A stretch of DNA of 64,000 bases from positions 62,001 to 126,000 of the forward strand of contig CACDFI010000002.1 of the NCBI GenBank assembly GCA_902551985.1, read 5' to 3'. The first letter of the stretch is position 1; each line of letters starts with the position of its first letter. Of the stretch, positions 45,911-57,400 are shown in pieces. This DNA is from an uncultured Pelagibacteraceae bacterium (GTDB lineage: Bacteria; Pseudomonadota; Alphaproteobacteria; Pelagibacterales; Pelagibacteraceae). Both the position numbers and the translations under genes were made by a program. Under the pieces are notes generated by a model that was not told the origin of the DNA, made no database searches, and worked only from the letters and a program-made list of their open reading frames with translations.

Positions 45911-48319
45911 TTAAGATCTAATTTTTGCGCCAGATTTAGTTTCTACAGTTGAAATAATTAACTTATTAATTTTTTCAAGATCACTCTCTTCTAGAGTCTT
46001 TTCAGATGATTGAATTGTTACATTGAGAGCTATCGACTTTTTGTCTTCAGGAATATTTTCACCTTCATAAATATCAAAAATTTTGATAGATCTTATTAAA
46101 TTTTTATCAATTGATGATATTATTTCTATTAAATCCTGTGCCTTAAAATTTTTATCTACAACAAATGCAAAGTCTCTTTCTGATTTTTGATAATCTGAGT
46201 ACTCAAAATTTGTTTTTAGGTCTTTAAGTTTTGTTTTATGCTCCCTTAGATAATCTATATAAATTTCAAAACCAACCAGACCTTCAGTTTTAATATCAAG
46301 TTTTTTTAAAATATTTGGATGTATTTCACCAAAATAAGCAACAGGGTCTATTTCGTCTTTATCAAGATAGACAGAGCCAGATTTCCCTGGGTGATAATAT
46401 GAAGGAGATTTATCTCTTACAAAAAAACTTTGCCTATCGTATCCAGCTTCGACTAGTGTCTGAATTACATCCTTCTTAACGTCAAAAACATCAACTATCC
46501 TGTCTTTTTCGTTCCAGTTTAATCTTGATACTTTTCCTGATTTTATTGCACCAATTATCGTCGATTGCTCGCCTGGCTTACTACCCTTAAAAATTGGTCC
46601 AATTTCAAAAAGTGAAATATCTTTAAATCCTCTGTCTAAGTTTTTCTTTAAATAAAATGTCAAATTTGTGAAAATCGAATTTCGTAGAACATCTAAGTCT
46701 GAACTTATTGGATTTACTATTTTAATTTCTTTTAGATTTTCTCTAAAAAGTTTGTTTATTTTTGAATCTGTGAATGACCATGTTACAGTCTCAAAATATC
46801 CTTTGGATGCCACAGAACGTTGAAGAAAGTGAAAAAGTTTTTGTTGTGCATTTAAAGTATCTTTTATTTTTGTTTTTTCAGGTTGTAAGGTTTCTATATT
46901 CTCATATCCTTTAATTCTTACTATTTCTTCAACTATATCAATTGGTTGGGTTATATCAGGTCTCCAAGTGGGTATTTTTAAATCTAATTTAAATTTTTCC
47001 TTTGAAACTTCAAATCCTAGATCGGTTAAAATTTTAATTGTTTCATTATCATTTACTTTAAAGCCAGTTATTTTTTCAAATAAAGAGACATTAAATTTAA
47101 TTTTATTCTTTTCATGCTTATCGGTTTGTTGAATATCAAAATTACTTATTTTACCACCACAAATCTCAGATATCAATTCAGCAGCTTTTGACAAACCTAA
47201 TTCGATCGATTGAGGATCAATCCCTCTTTCAAATCTGAATTTTGCATCAGTATCAATATTTAATAATTTTGAAGTTTTTCTAATTGATCTAGGAATAAAA
47301 TAGGCGGATTCTAATAAAATATTTTTAGTATTAATTTCAGTTCCAGAACGTGTTCCTCCAATGATTCCACCTAAGCCTAAAACTCCAGATTTATCAGAAA
47401 TAACACACATATCATCATCTAATTTATACTCTTTGTTATCAAGAGCTTCAAAAGTTTCACCCTTTTTTGAATTTCTTACTATAATTTCCTTATCAATTTT
47501 ATCTGCATCATATGCATGAAGTGGTCTATTTAAATCTAACATCACATAATTTGTAATATCAACAACTGCTGAAATTGGTTTTTGACCAAGTGAAATAATT
47601 TTTTCTTTAAGCCATTGAGGACTTTCTTTATTAGTAACACCCTCAATTAAACAACTGCCAAATACAGTACAACCTTGATTTTTATCTTTTGTAATTGAAA
47701 CTTTAATTTTTTGTGATCCATTTTTTTTAATATTTTTAGTTGAAATTTTTTTTAATTTACCAACTCCAGCAGCTGCAAGATCTCTAGCTATACCTCTTAC
47801 CCCCAAGCAATCAGGACGGTTAGGTGTAATTGATAAATCTACAACTTTTTCAGTATTACTTTTAAAAAAATTTTTACCAATTTTATCAGAGTATTTACTA
47901 GTTGTTAGTTCTGTTATTCCTTCACTTTCATTTGATAAGTTAAGTTCGGACTCTGAACACAGCATTCCATAGGAGGTAACACCTCTAATCTTACTAACTG
48001 AGAGTTTCATGTTATTTTTTGGAATTATTGATCCTGGACCTGCATAAACAGTAAGAAGATCTTTTTTTGCATTTGGTGCTCCACATACTACCTTAACAGT
48101 ATCATCTAACCCAATATCAACATCGCATATTCTCAGTCTATCTGCATTCGGATGCTGTTCAGCATTAATAATTTTTGCTACTTTAAAACTGTCTAATCCA
48201 GAGCTTAGATTTTCAAAACTTTCAACTTCCAGACCAATATCTGTTAGTTTTTCAATTAACTCGTTATCTTTCTTTTGAGTGTCTAAGTGCTCCTTTAACC
48301 AACCTATGGTAAATTTCAT
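45911..48319 (-). CDS. pheT: Phenylalanyl-tRNA synthetase beta subunit
   Basis: This is an 802-residue PheRS beta chain. N-terminal tRNA-binding domain (about 40-150: [24 protein letters not shown]); B3/B4 editing domain with [37 protein letters not shown]5 domain near 400-470; catalytic-like core; and a C-terminal FDX-ACB domain from about 707 ([24 protein letters not shown]). Together with PheS it charges tRNA-Phe. It overlaps pheS by 4 nt (ATGA). Confidence 0.96.
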   Translation of the reverse strand: MKFTIGWLKEHLDTQKKDNELIEKLTDIGLEVESFENLSSGLDSFKVAKIINAEQHPNADRLRICDVDIGLDDTVKVVCGAPNAKKDLLTVYAGPGSIIPKNNMKLSVSKIRGVTSYGMLCSESELNLSNESEGITELTTSKYSDKIGKNFFKSNTEKVVDLSITPNRPDCLGVRGIARDLAAAGVGKLKKISTKNIKKNGSQKIKVSITKDKNQGCTVFGSCLIEGVTNKESPQWLKEKIISLGQKPISAVVDITNYVMLDLNRPLHAYDADKIDKEIIVRNSKKGETFEALDNKEYKLDDDMCVISDKSGVLGLGGIIGGTRSGTEINTKNILLESAYFIPRSIRKTSKLLNIDTDAKFRFERGIDPQSIELGLSKAAELISEICGGKISNFDIQQTDKHEKNKIKFNVSLFEKITGFKVNDNETIKILTDLGFEVSKEKFKLDLKIPTWRPDITQPIDIVEEIVRIKGYENIETLQPEKTKIKDTLNAQQKLFHFLQRSVASKGYFETVTWSFTDSKINKLFRENLKEIKIVNPISSDLDVLRNSIFTNLTFYLKKNLDRGFKDISLFEIGPIFKGSKPGEQSTIIGAIKSGKVSRLNWNEKDRIVDVFDVKKDVIQTLVEAGYDRQSFFVRDKSPSYYHPGKSGSVYLDKDEIDPVAYFGEIHPNILKKLDIKTEGLVGFEIYIDYLREHKTKLKDLKTNFEYSDYQKSERDFAFVVDKNFKAQDLIEIISSIDKNLIRSIKIFDIYEGENIPEDKKSIALNVTIQSSEKTLEESDLEKINKLIISTVETKSGAKIRS

Positions 48320-49383
48320 CTGCTAAGACCTCTATAATTTGATGGAACATCCAATGGATCAAAACCAAAATGATTAAGCCATCTGTAGTCAGTCTCAAAA
48401 AAAGCTCTTAAATCATTGATTCCATATTTCAGCATTCCAAGTCTATCTATACCAATCCCAAAAGCATAACCTTGGTACTTATCTGGATTTACTTTAACAT
48501 TCTTAAGTACATTGGGATGCACCATCCCACAACCAAGAATTTCTAACCACTTATCTCCTTCTCCAATTACTATTTTTCCATCTTTTATCTCATAACCAAT
48601 ATCTACTTCTGCAGATGGTTCAGTGAATGGAAAGTGACTAGGTCTGAATCTCATTTTTATTTTATCCACTTCAAAAAATGATTTTATGAAATAATTCAAG
48701 CATCCTTTTAGATGACCCATGTTTATGTCTTTATCTATATGAAGACCTTCAACTTGGTGAAACATAGGAGAATGAGTTTGATCACTGTCAGATCTATATG
48801 TTCTGCCTGGAGCTATAATTTTAAATGGAGGTTTTCCATTTAGCATTGTTCTAACTTGTACGGGAGAAGTATGAGTTCTTAATAATAATTCTTTATTATT
48901 GTCTATATAAAAAGTATCATGCATATCTCTCGCTGGATGATTGTCAGGTGTATTTAATGCAGTAAAATTATAATGCTCATTCTCTATATCTGGCCCTTCT
49001 TCAACGCTAAACCCAATTTCTGAAAATATTGACGATATCTCGTCAATTACTTGTGAAACAGGATGTATTTTTCCTCGACTAAATTCTCTCTCAGGTAATG
49101 TTACATCTACTTTTTCATTTTCAAGTTTAGAGTTAATCTCTTTTGTTTCAATTTCTTGAAGTTTAGAATTTATCTTATCTTGAAGTTCGTTTTTTATTGA
49201 ATTTAAATCCGATGCAAATTTTTTTCGCTCATCATTTGGTAAAGATCCTAATTTTTTAAAAGAATTAGAAATCTTTCCATTTTTACCAAATAATTCTGTT
49301 TTTATTTGATTTAAACTTTCAATATTCAAATCATTATTTAATTTATTGAAATAATCATCTTTGATTTTTTTAATATCGGACAT
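48316..49383 (-). CDS. pheS: Phenylalanyl-tRNA synthetase alpha subunit
   Basis: This is a 355-residue class II synthetase catalytic subunit. A coiled-coil arm covers about 1-85. The core has [62 protein letters not shown] and [10 protein letters not shown]. Motif 3 is [17 protein letters not shown]. The substrate-pocket Ala/Gly region looks normal. It follows rplT by 43 nt and is coupled to pheT. tRNA-Phe itself is at 18798. Confidence 0.96.
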   Translation of the reverse strand: MSDIKKIKDDYFNKLNNDLNIESLNQIKTELFGKNGKISNSFKKLGSLPNDERKKFASDLNSIKNELQDKINSKLQEIETKEINSKLENEKVDVTLPEREFSRGKIHPVSQVIDEISSIFSEIGFSVEEGPDIENEHYNFTALNTPDNHPARDMHDTFYIDNNKELLLRTHTSPVQVRTMLNGKPPFKIIAPGRTYRSDSDQTHSPMFHQVEGLHIDKDINMGHLKGCLNYFIKSFFEVDKIKMRFRPSHFPFTEPSAEVDIGYEIKDGKIVIGEGDKWLEILGCGMVHPNVLKNVKVNPDKYQGYAFGIGIDRLGMLKYGINDLRAFFETDYRWLNHFGFDPLDVPSNYRGLSR

Positions 49384-49426
49384 ATTTGTAGAATATTTGT
49401 TAACTCTAGAAAAACAACAATGAATA

Positions 49427-49783
49427 TTAATTCAATGCTGCTTGAGCTTTTTTAACTATAGTTTTAAATGCTTCTGGATTGTCATAAGCTATTTCAGCAA
49501 GTATTTTTCTGTCTATTTTTATACCTGTTTTGCTCAGGCCATTTATAAATTTAGAATAGGTTAAACCTTCAGATCTAACTCCAGCGTTAATTCTTTGAAT
49601 CCAAATTGACTTAAAATCTCTTTTTTTGTTTCTTCTATCTCTATAGCCATACTGCATAGCTTTTTCCATAGCCTGTCTGGCAATTCTTATTGTATTTTTT
49701 CGTCTACCCCACTGTCCCTTTACAGCTTTTAATACTTTTTTATGTTTAGCTCTGCTTGTTACGCCTCGTTTTACTCTAGCCAT
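49427..49783 (-). CDS. rplT: 50S ribosomal protein L20
   Basis: This is a 118-residue protein with the full L20 pattern: [51 protein letters not shown], then [14 protein letters not shown] and [14 protein letters not shown]20 is an early assembly protein and in E. coli represses its own operon. It follows rpmI by 1 nt. Confidence 0.97.
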   Translation of the reverse strand: MARVKRGVTSRAKHKKVLKAVKGQWGRRKNTIRIARQAMEKAMQYGYRDRRNKKRDFKSIWIQRINAGVRSEGLTYSKFINGLSKTGIKIDRKILAEIAYDNPEAFKTIVKKAQAALN

Positions 49784-49784
49784 A

Positions 49785-49991
49785 TTATCCTCTTAGATTA
49801 TACGGCATGTAAGATTTTACAATTTTACCATCTTGTTTAGACATTACCGTAGTTCCTCTTTGCTTCCTAATCTGTGAATTTGTTCTTTTAATCATACCAT
49901 GTCTCTTGCCAGCTTGAGCTGTTATTACTTTGCCTCTAGCTGAAATTTTAAATCTTTTTTTCGCTGAACTTTTCGTTTTTAATTTAGGCAT
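49785..49991 (-). CDS. rpmI: 50S ribosomal protein L35
   Basis: This is a 68-residue protein starting [20 protein letters not shown], with [31 protein letters not shown]. The same frame opens earlier at 50012, adding seven residues, but L35 always begins MPK(M/L)KT, so I place the start at 49991. This leaves a 54-nt gap after infC, where an L20-binding leader could sit as in other bacteria (not demonstrated). Confidence 0.95.
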   Translation of the reverse strand: MPKLKTKSSAKKRFKISARGKVITAQAGKRHGMIKRTNSQIRKQRGTTVMSKQDGKIVKSYMPYNLRG

Positions 49992-50045
49992 AATTTTTGA
50001 GGGGTTATACAAATATTAATATTAATTTACAACCAGAAATAAGGC

Positions 50046-50591
50046 TTATAAAGGCTGGATAACCATGATCATTTGTTTGCCATCAAACTTAGGCTGGAGC
50101 TCAACTCGTCCAACAGTCTCCATATCTTGTTTGATCTTATCCATTAACTCATTACCCAAACTTGAATGCTGTAATTCTCTACCTTTAAATCTTATTGTAA
50201 ATTTTACCTTATCTCCTTTAGCTATAAATTTTTGTGCATTTTTTATTTTAAAAGTATAATCATGCACTTCTGTAACAGGTCTTAATTTAATTTCTTTTAG
50301 TTCAATCTTTTTTTGCTTTTTCTTTGCTTTATTTGCTTTTTTTTGAGCATCATATTTATATTTTCCCATATCCATTATTTTACAAACTGGAGGTTTTGCA
50401 TTTGGAGCAATTTCAATTAAATCTAAACCTTCCTCTTTTGCTCTACTAATTGCATCTTGTAAATTAAGAATACCTAAGTTATCTCCGTCGCTTGCGATGA
50501 CTTGAACATCTTGAGAGGTTATCCTTTGGTTAGTTCTAGGGCCTTTAGGCTTAGTTCTTTTCTGAAAATAGTTTTGTTTAAAATCTGCCAC
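50046..50591 (-). CDS. infC: Translation initiation factor IF-3
   Basis: This is a 181-residue protein with both IF-3 domains: N-terminal NQRITSQDVQVIASDGDNLGILNLQDAISRAKEEGLDLIEIAPNAKPPVCKIMDMGKYKYDAQKK, then the C-terminal IKLRP-like KEIKLRPVTEVHDYTFKIKNAQKFIAKGDKVKFTIRFKGRE. The start is GTG at 50591, immediately after the thrS stop. In E. coli infC uses the rare AUU start, which IF-3 itself discriminates against; GTG here is a milder non-AUG start. Confidence 0.96.
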   Translation of the reverse strand: MADFKQNYFQKRTKPKGPRTNQRITSQDVQVIASDGDNLGILNLQDAISRAKEEGLDLIEIAPNAKPPVCKIMDMGKYKYDAQKKANKAKKKQKKIELKEIKLRPVTEVHDYTFKIKNAQKFIAKGDKVKFTIRFKGRELQHSSLGNELMDKIKQDMETVGRVELQPKFDGKQMIMVIQPL

Positions 50592-52508
50592 TTAAATTGA
50601 AGGTGCTTTGTTTAAAGCAGAATATTTTTTTGAGAATTCTTTTAGTTCCATAGTTTCTTGTTTTTTAGAGTCCAATCTTCTAATAGTTACTGTGTTACTG
50701 TCAACTTCTTTTTTTCCACATATTAGTAGCATTGGGACTTTAGTTAATGAATGTTCCCTAATTTTGTAATTCAAATTATGATTTTTTAAATCAACTTCAG
50801 AACTTAAACCGACTTTTTTTAATTCATTGTTTACTTGTTTTGCATATTCATCAAAATCACTTGAGATTGGGATAACTATAGTTTGAACTGGGCAAAGCCA
50901 AAATGGTAACTTTCCAGAATAATTTTCAATTAAAATTCCTATAAATCTTTCTAAAGATCCAAATAAAGCTCTGTGTAACATAACTGGTACCTTTTTGTTT
51001 CCGTCACTATCTACAAACGATGCACCTAATCTACCTGGTAAATTTAGATCAACCTGTAAAGTTCCACATTGCCAATCTCTTCCTATTGCATCTCTTAAAA
51101 CAAATTCTATTTTAGGACCATAAAAAGCACCTTCACCTTTATTTATAGAGTATTCTAATTTTGTTGCTTTTATAGCCTCCAATAATGCTGCCTCTGATTT
51201 ATCCCAAACTTCATCATCCCCGACTCTTAAGTCTGGTCGGTCAGAATATTTCAAAATTACGTCTTCAAATCCTAGGTCTTTGTAAATTTCCAAAATTAAA
51301 TTTGTTACGCTCAAACATTCTTCTGTGATTTGCTCTTCAGTACAAAAAATATGTGCATCATCTTGGGTGAATGCCCTAACACGTAATAATCCGTGAAGAG
51401 CCCCAGAAGGTTCATATCTATGAACTTTTCCAAATTCTGACATTTTCAATGGTAAATCCCTATAACTTTTTAAACCTTGATTAAAGACCTGAACGCAACC
51501 AGGACAATTCATTGGTTTTATAGCAAAAACTTTTTCATCAGGAGTAGTAGAAGTGTACATATTTGCTCCAAATTTTTCCCAATGACCAGATTTTTCCCAA
51601 AGTGATCGATCTAATATTTCTGGAGTATTTATTTCCTGATATCCCGCAGTTTCTTGCTTCATTCTCATATAAGAAATAAGTTTCTGAAATAAGTTCCATC
51701 CTTTTTGATGCCAAAATACTGATCCAGGACTCTCTTCTCTGAAATGAAACAGATCCATTTCCTTACCAATTTTTCTATGGTCTCTCTTTTCTGCTTCTTC
51801 AATTCTTGTTAAATAATCGTCTAACTCTTTTTGAGTGGACCAACTGGTACCATAAACTCTTTGCAACATTTCATTATTTGAATCGCCTCTCCAATAAGCA
51901 CCGGAGACTTTTGTTAATTTAAAATATTTTCCAATTTTACCAGTTGAAGTTAAGTGGGGACCTCTACATAAATCATGCCAATCACCATGGAAATATAAGG
52001 ATACTTCCTCGCCCTCTGGAATGCTCTCTATTATTTCTGCTTTATATATTTCTCCCTTTTTTTTAAAATGTTCAATTGCATCATTTCTTTTCCAAACTTC
52101 TCTGTAAGTTTTTTCGTCTCTATCTACAATTTCTCTCATTTTATTCTCTATTTTTTCTAGATCTTCAGAGGTAAAAGGTTCCTTTCTAGCAAAATCATAA
52201 TAAAATCCATCTTCAATAACAGGACCTATTGTAACCTGTGTTCCTGGAAACAATTCTTGAACTGCCATAGCTAATATATGTGCAGTATCATGCCTTATAG
52301 TTTCCAATCCCTCTTTATCTTTTGATGTAAATATCTTAATTGAAGAGTCTTTTGAAATATTGTGATTTAAATCTTTTAATTCTCCATCGACACTGATTAA
52401 TAATGCCTGCTTTGACAAAGATTTACTAATTTTTTCAGCAACCTCAAAGCCTGAAATACTTTTTTCAAAATTTATTTTTTTTCCGTCTGGTAATGTAATA
52501 TTTGGCAT
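50592..52508 (-). CDS. thrS: Threonyl-tRNA synthetase
   Basis: This is a 638-residue class II synthetase with a TGS domain (1-60), an editing domain with HDTAHILAM (HxxxH), the SAD domain, and the catalytic core with MNCPGC (zinc Cys), YRDLPLKMSEFGKVHRYEPSGALHGLLRVRAFTQDDAHIFC and HRALFGSLERF. A C-terminal anticodon-binding domain follows from about 540. It charges tRNA-Thr. The start overlaps the stop of the upstream glycosyltransferase gene as TAATG. Confidence 0.97.
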   Translation of the reverse strand: MPNITLPDGKKINFEKSISGFEVAEKISKSLSKQALLISVDGELKDLNHNISKDSSIKIFTSKDKEGLETIRHDTAHILAMAVQELFPGTQVTIGPVIEDGFYYDFARKEPFTSEDLEKIENKMREIVDRDEKTYREVWKRNDAIEHFKKKGEIYKAEIIESIPEGEEVSLYFHGDWHDLCRGPHLTSTGKIGKYFKLTKVSGAYWRGDSNNEMLQRVYGTSWSTQKELDDYLTRIEEAEKRDHRKIGKEMDLFHFREESPGSVFWHQKGWNLFQKLISYMRMKQETAGYQEINTPEILDRSLWEKSGHWEKFGANMYTSTTPDEKVFAIKPMNCPGCVQVFNQGLKSYRDLPLKMSEFGKVHRYEPSGALHGLLRVRAFTQDDAHIFCTEEQITEECLSVTNLILEIYKDLGFEDVILKYSDRPDLRVGDDEVWDKSEAALLEAIKATKLEYSINKGEGAFYGPKIEFVLRDAIGRDWQCGTLQVDLNLPGRLGASFVDSDGNKKVPVMLHRALFGSLERFIGILIENYSGKLPFWLCPVQTIVIPISSDFDEYAKQVNNELKKVGLSSEVDLKNHNLNYKIREHSLTKVPMLLICGKKEVDSNTVTIRRLDSKKQETMELKEFSKKYSALNKAPSI

Positions 52509-53662
52509 TAATTAAATAGTTTTTTGTACTCTGAATAAGTAGAAAAACACATTTTTTCAACATTAAATTTCTTTACAGCATTTTCTCTTCCAAAATTACC
52601 CATTTTTGAAAGTTCATTTGGATCAAAGTTCATTACTTGTATAATTTTTTTTGATAAATCATCAGAGTTTCCTGCTTCAAATAATATTCCAGATTTTCCA
52701 TCAACAACTGTCTCATTTGATCCACCAATATTACTAGCAAGAATTAATTTTTGCATAGATTGAGCTTCTACCGCGACTCTTCCAAAGGCCTCTGGTTCAA
52801 TTGATGTAGAGACAACTATGTCAGATATTTTGTAAGCTAATGGCATGTTTTTACAATGATCTATAAATCTAATTTGTTTGGTAAGTCTATATTGTTCAAC
52901 GAGCCTAATTAATTTTTTTTTATATAGATCTCGCCCTTGGTCATTACCCAAAATTACAGCAATGAAAGAATCATTACCTAACTGAATATTTACTTTACTT
53001 AAAGCTTCTAAAAACATCTCTTGCCCCTTCCAAGCTGTAAGTCTTCCTGGCAACAAAATTATTTTTTTTCCAACTATCAAATCCCATGACTTAAATAGTT
53101 TATCTTCATCAGCTTCTAATGTAGTAGAAGAATCAAAATAATCTGTATTTATACCTCTAAATATAGAGAGCAATTTTTTTTTATCTGATAGATATTCTGC
53201 GTAGTTTTCTTTGATATGTGAAAAAATAAAATTAGATCCAGCAATAATTAAATCCGATCTTACCATGACAGAATTATAAAATTTTTTTAATTTACTTTTA
53301 AAGTTATAGGTTCCATGAAAAGTCGTAACAAACTTTCTTCTTGTAATTTTTGTTGCAATTAAACATGACCATGCAGGTGCTCTACTTCTAGCATGAACAA
53401 TATTTATCCCATTTATTAAAATAATAGCAGAAATAATTAGTGAATTTATAAAAATGAGTATAGGATTTTTTGAGTGAACAGGAAGTCTTATGAGTTTGAC
53501 TTTTTTTCTGTCTATATATTGTAGGAGTTCACCACCACTCGTAATGAGATATGATCCAACATTATTTTCTGGCAAGTAATGTGCAATGTCGTAACAACCA
53601 GTTTCTGCACCACCATAACCTAACTTAGGAATTACCTGTAGTACTTTTAATTTAGACTGCAT
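52508..53662 (-). CDS. GT4-family glycosyltransferase
   Basis: This is a 384-residue GT-B fold enzyme. The N-terminal domain opens KVLQVIPKLGYGGAETGCYDIAHYLP, and the donor-binding C-terminal domain has LLPGRLTAWKGQEMFLEAL, ...SDIVVSTSIEPEAFGRVAVEAQSMQKLILASNIGGSNETV (the E-x7-E motif) and a terminal helix. Such enzymes add sugars to LPS or other glycans; donor and acceptor cannot be read from sequence. It is unusual as the first gene of the thrS translation operon, coupled by TAATG. Confidence 0.9.
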   Translation of the reverse strand: MQSKLKVLQVIPKLGYGGAETGCYDIAHYLPENNVGSYLITSGGELLQYIDRKKVKLIRLPVHSKNPILIFINSLIISAIILINGINIVHARSRAPAWSCLIATKITRRKFVTTFHGTYNFKSKLKKFYNSVMVRSDLIIAGSNFIFSHIKENYAEYLSDKKKLLSIFRGINTDYFDSSTTLEADEDKLFKSWDLIVGKKIILLPGRLTAWKGQEMFLEALSKVNIQLGNDSFIAVILGNDQGRDLYKKKLIRLVEQYRLTKQIRFIDHCKNMPLAYKISDIVVSTSIEPEAFGRVAVEAQSMQKLILASNIGGSNETVVDGKSGILFEAGNSDDLSKKIIQVMNFDPNELSKMGNFGRENAVKKFNVEKMCFSTYSEYKKLFN

Positions 53663-53701
53663 GTGATAATAATATATACCTAGTCAATAGGAATACTTTA
53701 T

Positions 53702-54463
53702 ATGAAAAAAAATAAATTTCTAAGAATTTCTAAATATAAAAAACTAAGATATATCGCAAATAATTATAAGAAAAATCTCTACATAGTTTTTTTGCCAGGC
53801 TTTGCATCAGATATAGATGGGGACAAACCTAAAAAATTTTTAAACTTTAGCATTAAAAATAAATTAGGGTTTTTAGCGATAGAATATTTTGGTCATGGAA
53901 GGTCTTCAGGAGAGTTTACAAAAGGTAATATTACAAAATGGTCAAACGACGCTAAGACTGCAATTAATAAAATAGTAAAAAAAAATGATTTTATTCTAAT
54001 TGGCTCGAGTATGGGTGGATGGATTTCGATGATAATGCACAAATATTTTAGTTCTCAAATTAAAGGCTTCCTAGGTATTGGATCTGCACCAGAGTTTCTT
54101 ACAAGAATTATGTGGAAAAAATTTCCAAAGAAAACAAGGCATGAAATAATTAAAAAGGGAATATCTAAAATTAAAAATGGCGATTATGAATACTTAATTA
54201 CTAAACAGCTTATTTTTGATGGAAAAAAAGCTAGAAATAAAGTTCTAAATAAAAAATTAAATAATACCATCCCTGTCACAATGGTTCACGGACAAAAAGA
54301 CGATGTAGTTCCTGTAAAATACTCAAGAATGGTTTTAAAAACTTTTCCTAAAGCAGATAAAAAACTTCTAATAATAAAGAATGGAGATCATAGTCTTTCC
54401 TCAAGTAAAAATTTAATTATAATTTGTAAAGAACTACAAAAAATAATTGAAAAAATTAACTAG
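53702..54463 (+). CDS. Alpha/beta hydrolase, ABHD10-like
   Basis: This is a 253-residue serine hydrolase with a full triad: nucleophile Ser in GSSMGGW, Asp in VHGQKDDVVP and His in NGDHSLS. The N-terminal FLPGFASDIDGDKPKKF and EYFGHGRSSGEFTKGNITKWSNDA closely resemble the ABHD10 group, whose mitochondrial member is a deacylating thioesterase/esterase. The bacterial role is unknown. It has its own promoter region between two minus-strand blocks, and its stop overlaps the convergent gltB end by 8 nt. Confidence 0.87.
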   Translation: MKKNKFLRISKYKKLRYIANNYKKNLYIVFLPGFASDIDGDKPKKFLNFSIKNKLGFLAIEYFGHGRSSGEFTKGNITKWSNDAKTAINKIVKKNDFILIGSSMGGWISMIMHKYFSSQIKGFLGIGSAPEFLTRIMWKKFPKKTRHEIIKKGISKIKNGDYEYLITKQLIFDGKKARNKVLNKKLNNTIPVTMVHGQKDDVVPVKYSRMVLKTFPKADKKLLIIKNGDHSLSSSKNLIIICKELQKIIEKIN

Positions 54464-57400
54464 CTTTACCAACAACACTTTTATTAGTAATTGGATTTTC
54501 AAGTTTATCTATCATTTCTTTAGGACAAACTTGTAAAAAATTATTTATCTCCACATCAAAATTTTCAAGTATATTTTTAGAAACATTAGACTCTGTTTCT
54601 TGATAATGATTTAAGACTAGTTCCTTTAAATTATTTTTCCAAAACTCTGTCTCAGGTGTTTGCCAAATAATTGTCTCTGGATTTGCTTTTTTTGGAAATT
54701 CATTATTAGGATCATATACAAAAGCCATTCCACCTGTCATACCTGCTCCAAAATTATCTCCAACATCACCTAATATTACAATCGATCCTCCTGTCATATA
54801 CTCACATCCGTTTGAGTCACAACCTTCAACCACCGCAGTTGCTCCTGAGTTTCTTACTGCAAATCTTTCACCCGCTTGTCCTGCTGCTAATAAAGTTCCC
54901 GATGTTGCTCCATATAATACTGTGTTTCCTATAATAGTATTTTCGTTTGATACTAAATTACTTTCCTCAGGAAGTTTAACTATTACAGATGCACCTGACA
55001 AACCTTTGGCAACGTAATCATTGGCATCTCCTTTTAAAATTAATTTAAGTCCTTTAATCCCAAATGCCCCAAATGATTGTCCAGCTGAACCTTTAAAATT
55101 GAGTGAAAAAGTATTTTCCTCTAATTTATTATTTCCAAATTTTTTATATAAATGATAAGAAATTCTTGTACCTACAGCTCTATCAGTGTTTTTTATTTCA
55201 TATGTTTTATCTAATGGAGAATTATTATCTATTAAGTTTTCAATCTCTGGCCAAATTTTTTGATCTAATGTATCTGGAACCTCATTAATTATAGGTTTCT
55301 CACAATATCTTTTATTTTTACCAGGATCAGCTTGTACGAATAGAGGATTTAAATCTAAATCATCCAAATTTGGTGATCCTTTGCTTACTTGTCTTAATAA
55401 GTCAGTTCTACCAATGACCTCATTAAGAGACTTAAAGCCTAAACTTGCAAGAATTTCTCTTACTTCTTGCGCTATAAAAGAAAATAAGTTCACTAACTTG
55501 TCTGGTGTACCAGTAAATTTTTTCCTAAGTTCATCATCTTGAGTGCATACACCGACTGGACAAGTGTTAGAGTGACATTGTCTTACCATAATACATCCCA
55601 TTGCAACTAGTGCTGTAGTAGCTACACCAAACTCTTCAGCGCCCATCATTGCTGCCATAACTACATCTCTTCCAGTTTTAATTCCTCCATCCGTTCTCAG
55701 AGTAACAAGGTGTCGTAGTTTATTTAAAGTCAAGACTTGGTTTGCTTCTGTCAATCCCATTTCCCACGGGATACCAACATATTTGACACTTGTTTGAGGG
55801 GTAGCTCCTGTTCCACCATTATGACCAGAAATTAAAATGATATCAGCTTTTGCTTTAGCAACTCCTGCAGCAATAGTTCCTATTCCAGATGAAGCTACTA
55901 ATTTTACACCAACTCTAGCCTTAGGATTGATTTGCTTTAAATCATAAATTAGTTGTGCAAGATCTTCTATTGAATAAATGTCATGATGTGGAGGAGGTGA
56001 AATTAGTGTCACTCCAGGAGTAGAGTGTCTTAATTTAGCTATTTCCTCTGTGACCTTAAATCCAGGTAATTGACCCCCTTCACCAGGTTTTGCACCTTGT
56101 GCAATTTTAATTTCAATTTCATTACAATTATTTAAATAATTTATAGTTACTCCAAATCTTGCAGATGCTATTTGTTTTACTCTTGAATTAGCGCTATCTC
56201 CATTTTCTAAAACTTTAAATCTCTTTTCATCTTCTCCACCTTCGCCACTACAAGAAGCACCTTTTATCCTATTCATACCAATGGCAAGAGTTTCATGAGC
56301 TTCTTTTGATAAAGCACCATGAGACATGCTTCCACTTCCAAATCTTCTCATGATTTCACTTATTGGCTCAACTTCGTCAATTGCTATTGCCTCTTGATTT
56401 TTAAAGTCAATTAAATCTCTTAAATTAATTGGTTTTAAACCATAGATTCCTTTAGTGTATTTTTTATAAGTATCATAAGAATTTGATCCAACTGCAGCTT
56501 GCAAAAGATGAATTAATTTTCCTTGATATTGGTGAGTTTCTCCATTTTTTCTATATCTATAGATTCCACCTATGGGTAAAATATTTGAATGAATGTCAAA
56601 AGCATCCTCATGTATACTTCTTATCTTTTTTTCTATACCACTTAATCCAATTCCAGAGATTTTAGATATTACCCCTGGAAAATAATCTTTAACAATTGTT
56701 CTACTTAATCCTACAGTTTCAAAATTACATCCTCCTCTATATGAACTTAAAACAGAAATACCCATCTTTGACATTATTTTTAATAAGCCAAAGTTTACAG
56801 ATTTTATATACCTACTGACACACTCATCATAAGAAAATTTACCAAATAGTTTTTTGGAATATCTTTGAAATAAACTATCGAATGCAAGATAAGGATTTAC
56901 AGTTGTTGCTCCAACACCTATAAGTGTAGCAAACGAATGTGTATCAAGAGCATCCCCTGTTTGAACATTGATAGAAACATACCCTCTTAGACCTAATTTT
57001 ATTAAATGAGTATTTATTGCTCCAATACATAGGAGCATTGGCATTGGCAGTTTTGTTTCGGATATATTTTTATCTGACAAAATAAGTTGTGTTACACCTT
57101 CTCTGACTGCTTTCTCTGCGTCCCTTTTTATTTTATCAATTGAATTTTCTAGTGTTTCGTCTATTTCAAATATACAATTTAAAATTCTATAATTATCACC
57201 AAAATACTTTACAAATTTTTCAAACTGATTGTTTGAGAGGATGGGACTGTCTAAAACATAAATATTTTCTTCGGTAAGATCTGAAAAATCAAGAATATTA
57301 CCCAAATTTCCAAACCTAGTTTTTAAACTCATAACCTTATTTTCTCTTAAAGAGTCTATTGGAGGATTTGTTACTTGACTAAAGTTCTGTCTAAAAAAAT

